A stretch of 64,000 nt of DNA, taken from the NCBI RefSeq assembly GCF_015832195.1, contig NC_052021.1, forward strand, positions 1,054,001 through 1,118,000, in the 5' to 3' direction. Each line of letters begins with the position of its first letter. Within the stretch, counting starts at the first letter, position 1. The position numbers and the translations under genes are program-made. The notes under the pieces were generated by a model that was not told the origin of the DNA, did no database searches, and worked only from the letters and a program-made list of their open reading frames with translations. This document shows, piece after piece, positions 59,137 through 64,000 of the stretch. This DNA comes from Motacilla alba alba (lineage: Eukaryota > Chordata > Aves > Passeriformes > Motacillidae).

Positions 59137-62100
59137 AAGAGTAAACCTCCTCCTTTAACAACTGTCAGAGCATTCATATTCCAAGGGGAAAAAATAAAAA
59201 CAAACCAGCAAACCCCAACGAATAACAGAGACTTGTTTGGTATTTGAGAAGCACAAGCTTTAGTAAAATGATGTTAATATTTAGAAGATGAGTGCTTTTT
59301 TTGGCACCTTTGGAATTACTCAGTTACAGCTGACTGGCTCATTACAGATCAATGTCTCAAAATGATGAGACTTCTGGGGATATAATGGAATCACAATTAT
59401 CACAATTTCTAATACTCTGAGGAACTTCTAAATCTGGTTTCTGCAGTAATAAGAGGCAAGAAGTCAGTGCCAATGCACCTGTGTCAGCTCTCTGTACAGT
59501 ATCACCACAGCTGTTAACCAGTGTGTCCTGCTGGGGAGTCCACTCCCGGTGGAGCTCCCGTAACTCCCAGCACACTGCACGAGGTGCCTGACATTTCCAG
59601 CTGCTGAAATATGCCCCTCAGACACAGAAAGTCTGATAAATCTTTGGGTTGTTTATCTTTTGTTCCCTTGCTTCACACTTATGCAATAAAGGCTGTGATT
59701 AAGAGAATTAATGAAAATGTCACCATCTATCACCTGAAGTTCAATCAGTAATAGGAAAGTTGAATCTTATTTGATTAATTATACAGAGGTACAAAAATAC
59801 TTGCATTATTAATTCAGGAGTTGCTGCAAAATGCTAGAACTCTGTGAGGACCTAAACAGCAAGGTTCAAAGTCTTAAACCTTACATACACTTGGAAGCAC
59901 ATGCCTGACTTTAACCAAACTTTATTGAATTACTTTTCTTAATTGACTGTCTTGACCACATTAGCTCTCCATTAAGCATCCATCTACCAGCTCCAAAATA
60001 TCCAGAAACAAGTAACCCATCTTTAAAGGCCTCCTTCTATCTGCCTACCACCTTTCAATTCCTACTGCCAGACTGCTTCTACTAGAGAACGTAATACCTT
60101 TTTTTGCATTTAAAGAATTTGTTCATCATTCCTGTGCTGCCTTTAATTTTAGAAGTAATTCCACACAACCCTATCCCTCAAATGCCGTTACCATCTTTAG
60201 GTAAACCACCTTTACCTGCTGCAGGCTCTCTGCGAACACCAACCCAACTGGAGCAACACCTGGCAGCAGAGGGTTTGTAAGCTGCCCCCAGGGCCCTCAT
60301 ACCCTCCTGCCAAGCAAGTCGGTTTGCTGCAAACTCACTGAAATGGGAAAGCTGGGGTTTACACATGACTCTTGGGCTCATCGGCACTGCATTTGTGTTT
60401 CAGACATCAGAAGTTTGATTTTTAAACAGCTGCAGAAAAGAAAAAAGGATCTCTAAGAAAAATTTCATAGTGCCTTTTTTATTATTATTTTGTGGTTAGA
60501 CTACTATTACTAATCACAGGCTTGCTAAAATTAGCAGTGTCAGCAGTCAGGTTACTCAAATGGGTCCACTGAGGTCTTTGGATTTAAGTGAACAATGAAG
60601 AAGGGACAAGAAAGGAGCCCCCCTGCCCACACGTCCCCAGCGAGCTGCGAACTGAACCCTGCCTGAGGCAGCACGTGGGGCTCTCCTGAAAGGGAAAATG
60701 TTCCACAGCAACAAGGGGAGCCTGAGCCGGAATTCCCAATCACACAAACTGAGCATGCACAGAAATCAGCACACTAAAATTAGGTGGTTTTCCTCTCAAA
60801 AACAGAGCATTAGCTTACTAACTGAGAGTTAAAAAAAAAAACAAAAAAACAATGTGTGATAAGAGAGGAGGGTTAATTAGTATGGTAATGTAATGAAAAT
60901 CTACTTCCCATTTTTTAAATATTGATCACGCTTAAAAGAGCTTATCTTATTTAAAAATGACATCCTAATCTGCTGACAGACACATTTTATTCCCAAAATG
61001 CTGACCACTGTTCTGCATCCACATCTCCATGTGCTAACTGCTGCACAGTTCGATGTTCTCTGAAGCAGAAAGCCACACTGGAGTTCTGTACCTGCAGATC
61101 CCATTGTGGAAAGGTACCCTGTACCCTCAGGACAGCTGCTGTGCACGCTTCTGTACATGACTAACAGACAAACTGTACCACAAAAACATATACAAGGATA
61201 TATTCTACAGCTTACAGTCTTCAACTGCTATTTTGACATATATGATCATACCACAGAAAGTATATTATGAGTTAAAGAAGAATAGTAAGAGCAAAAGCAA
61301 CAGCAAAAAAAGGTCAAGCCCTTGACTTGGATCTTACATCTGGGGATGAAAACCCTTAGCATTGAACAGCTTGAAACTAAAAACTTCCACATAATGGGAT
61401 TCATGCTTCTTGTCTTCTGATTAAACTCCAAAGGAGAATGATAAAAGATTCTTCTCTCTTCTGATATTCTGAAAGTTAATAAAGATGTTCCAGTAATCTG
61501 TCAGTTTGACCTCTGCACATGCAGTTTTCACGTGCTGCCATTGTCAGAAGCAGTTTTGTTTTTAAATAGCTCAGTAAAATCAATATTGAAAAAGAGGCAA
61601 TGAAGGATTAAAACGTTATTTTTATTTTGTGTTTGCCAGTCTGGGATTAAAACTGATAGAAACAGGAATAGTGCTGAGAATACTCAATTCCCGATTGTCT
61701 TTGAAGGTGGTACAAAGAAATCAGAGTCTCCCAACTGACAGCATGTTGTACATGCAGTACCTTTGATATATAAGGCAAAATTAAAGGATTGTTAAATCCA
61801 TTTTAGATTAAGCTGCTATCTGACAGGAAACTATGCAAGTGTATAGTGCATATCAAATCAGGGGGATAGTTGGTTTTCAGAGTTCAAGTAGTTTTATTTC
61901 CATGGACCTTAGCTCCAAGTAAAAGCTGAGTAAGGTAAAAGAATGCAGTCCTTAAGTACTGGATGTTCAGAGGTAAAAGTGCTGTCACAGGCTGCTTGAA
62001 AGTTAGCTGTTGTACACTCAGGAAAGTACAAAAGGGAGATGATTTGTTTAGGATGTTTTTGTTGCATCTTCCAGACCTATGGAAAGTTGCTCTAAACCTA

Positions 62101-64000
62101 ATTTTCTGGTCACTATATTTAAAATTTGACATAGAAAGATCTAGCAAGTTACATACGAAATCAGACACAGTGGCAAAGAAGAGCTGTCATCTTTTAGATG
62201 CATGCCAATAAAACAGACTGAAGTGTGAGAGTCTTCCCATTGTACTTAAAGAGAAATATTTACTGTTTGCATAGAAAATAATAAACAACCTGTTAGATTT
62301 TGCAGATTCCATGTTAAAACTTATTTGGCAGAGCTGTTTTTCACAAGAGGCAGACATAGACAGCTTTAGCTCAAGAGCCAGTGATTGTGTTTTGCCTTTT
62401 AGGAGAAAGAAAGCCTTTTCTTGAGCATGCTTATCTATTTATTGTCAATATTATTTTTAATTACCAGATACTTACTATTATTTCCACTGTCCTCATTTTG
62501 CAAACATTTTGGAAATGAACTGCAAATGCTGAAAACATTTCATTTTACCAGATGTAAAATCTTCCATTTTGTTTGCCAAAATGGCATTGTAATTCTAAGA
62601 GCACTAAACAAAAAATAATTTTTAATCTATGAATACATAAAACTTCATTTTCCTTATAGAAATAGAAACAATATGCATTTTATAACTCAAGAGTTTTTCT
62701 CCTTTACAGCTTTTAACTTAATTTTTTTTAGTGCTCTCTTAAGGAGAATTCACCTTCAATAGACATATATTTTCTGCACTGGAAATCTTTGCACTAACTT
62801 GCAAAATTGTTTTTTGAGCAACACCGTGTCCTGCATGCCTCTGCTGCTCTGTGTCAACACATCACAAGACCAATGCACTTAAATATGTGTGCTGCTTGTT
62901 ACTGTCCCTTGTTTGTAGTCCCCGAAGCCAGCCCTGTCATATTGCAATACAGGCAAAACTGAAAAACACACTGGCAAGAATTAGGCCACAGGCTAAAGTG
63001 TAGCATTCATGTATCAGCAGATCTGAAGTCAGCATTATTAGATCAAGGGACAGAGACAAAGGTATGTTCATGTACTGAGGGAAGGGACGAAGAAGACAAA
63101 GTTCACTTCATCATCGCCTCCACTTCCATTAAATCTCTCTGCCTCTGCCTGGTACAGCTGACCTTTAAACACTGCAGTGGGAGATCTGCATCTGTGCCAA
63201 AAGAAAAGATAATCAGAGCATTCTTCCCTGCTCCCATCAAACTCCTTTTTTAATCTCAAGTTCAGGCAGCCTATCACTCCTCCTCTCAGAAAGCATTACA
63301 TCTCCATGATGGATCAGCTCAGGAGAACAGTCTGTCAGCTTCCCCAAACAAGAAATTGCCACTTACACAGGGCCTGCTTTTCTCCTCCTGTAGATGTGAC
63401 ATTTCGGTCTTCTTGTTACCTAGTTTTTGTCCACTGCCATATACTTGTTATCTCCAGCGGAATTTGCTTTTGTCTTAGGAAGAAGTGAACCTGAGGCCAG
63501 AACACTCCAGTCACCAAAAACAGCTCTGTCTCAGAGGGGACTAGAAAGAACACCTGTGTCCCTTACAGCTTTTCATTAATATTTTGCCTTGATTTTCATA
63601 ATTCAAAATGGTGTTTATATTCAGAGATAATTTTCAAATGTCCTAGAAGACTCTTTGAAAATGTTTCCATACAATCAAATATTTTAACTGGACTTGTAAT
63701 TTAATTGAAATATTTAAAATTAAAAGGTATTTCAAAGCAAAACCTAAATGTGTCAAATCTGAAAGTACTAAATCTTAGTATTTTGAATTTTTTTTTTTTA
63801 AATTGCTGCATTTTAGTATGGAATTCCCATTAATAACAAGCATTTTCTAAAAAAAAAAAACAACCAAATCTTTGAAGAATTTTCTTTAGCCAAGGCTCAC
63901 AAACACTTAGACTACAGAGAGAATCTTAGCCCAAATCTTTTTTCATCCTGCAATATATTCTAGGATTGTTTTTTCAATGTAACATAATCAATATTCAGAC

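Larger units (their letters stand above)
45601..64000 (-). other. CTNNA3: CTNNA3 intron, 3' part (partial, continues off the right edge)
   Basis: This is intron upstream of the acceptor of the 45.5-kb exon; its donor lies beyond the window. It contains a CR1 fragment (47.77 kb), a poly-T run (51168), a CpG-rich patch interrupted by an 877-bp LTR-like element (54.54-55.73 kb), a TG-rich higher-order minisatellite (55.73-57.10 kb) and a CR1 fragment (58.91 kb). The segments 45.6-47.7, 47.9-54.5, 57.1-58.9 and 59.2-64.0 kb show no gene or repeat that I recognise. Confidence 0.8.

Noticed and set aside
63068..63277. Minus-strand 69-residue frame ending in an acidic/aromatic stretch that looked exon-like
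   Set aside because: No alpha-catenin or other family match, and no paired splice sites that would keep the CTNNA3 frame.
1..64000. Nested LRRTM3 gene, known inside mammalian CTNNA3
   Set aside because: No long leucine-rich-repeat frame occurs on either strand. That gene sits in an earlier CTNNA3 intron than those seen here.

Overview
This window is most likely avian nuclear DNA and lies inside one large vertebrate gene. The avian call rests on CR1-type LINE tails, short CCAAT/AATAAA-bearing LTRs of the kind common in bird genomes, AT-rich introns and the gene itself. The only protein-coding content I can support is three internal exons on the minus strand. They encode a contiguous stretch of about 150 residues of an alpha-catenin M (modulatory/vinculin-binding) region. 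The diagnostic wording (VAHVVAGEMDNYEPGAYT, STNEDGTKIVQVAANHIETL) fits alphaT-catenin, CTNNA3, better than CTNNA1 or CTNNA2. The exons are at 45508-45600, 23006-23162 and 830-1030 in transcription order. Their splice phases (0, 1, 1) join without a break, and all splice sites are GT/AG. Everything else is intron: two complete introns of about 22 kb each and the ends of two more.

Layout from left to right (antisense to the gene): 1-829 is intron. At 830-1030 is a very GC-rich exon. At 1031-23005 is an intron with two CR1 tails near 8.5 and 9.0 kb, A-rich runs, and an imperfect (CACACC+A-run) minisatellite at 19.95-20.19 kb. At 23006-23162 is an exon. At 23163-45507 is an intron that has collected most of the retroelements: an LTR-like, CpG-rich block (24.8-25.6 kb), a polypurine/G-quadruplex microsatellite (25.98 kb), an ERVL-like LTR (about 26.0-26.7 kb) with a diverged second fragment at 30.14 kb, a roughly 0.5 kb CR1 (30.4-30.9 kb), and three TG...CA-bounded elements flanked by direct repeats (34856-35302, 35534-36111, 41423-41971). 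At 45508-45600 is an exon. At 45601-64000 is a partial intron with a CR1 fragment (47.8 kb), an 877-bp LTR-like element (54641-55517) set inside a CpG-rich patch, a striking TG-rich higher-order minisatellite (55.73-57.10 kb) and a CR1 fragment (58.9-59.1 kb).

No operon-like or multigene system is present. Nearly all long open frames here are by-products of simple repeats (TG or CCAAAA arrays) or chance intronic frames. The most notable observations are the jump in third-position GC in one of the three exons, the TG array with a repeated 20-bp core, the CpG-rich intronic patch interrupted by an LTR, and the set of solo LTRs whose target duplications can still be read.
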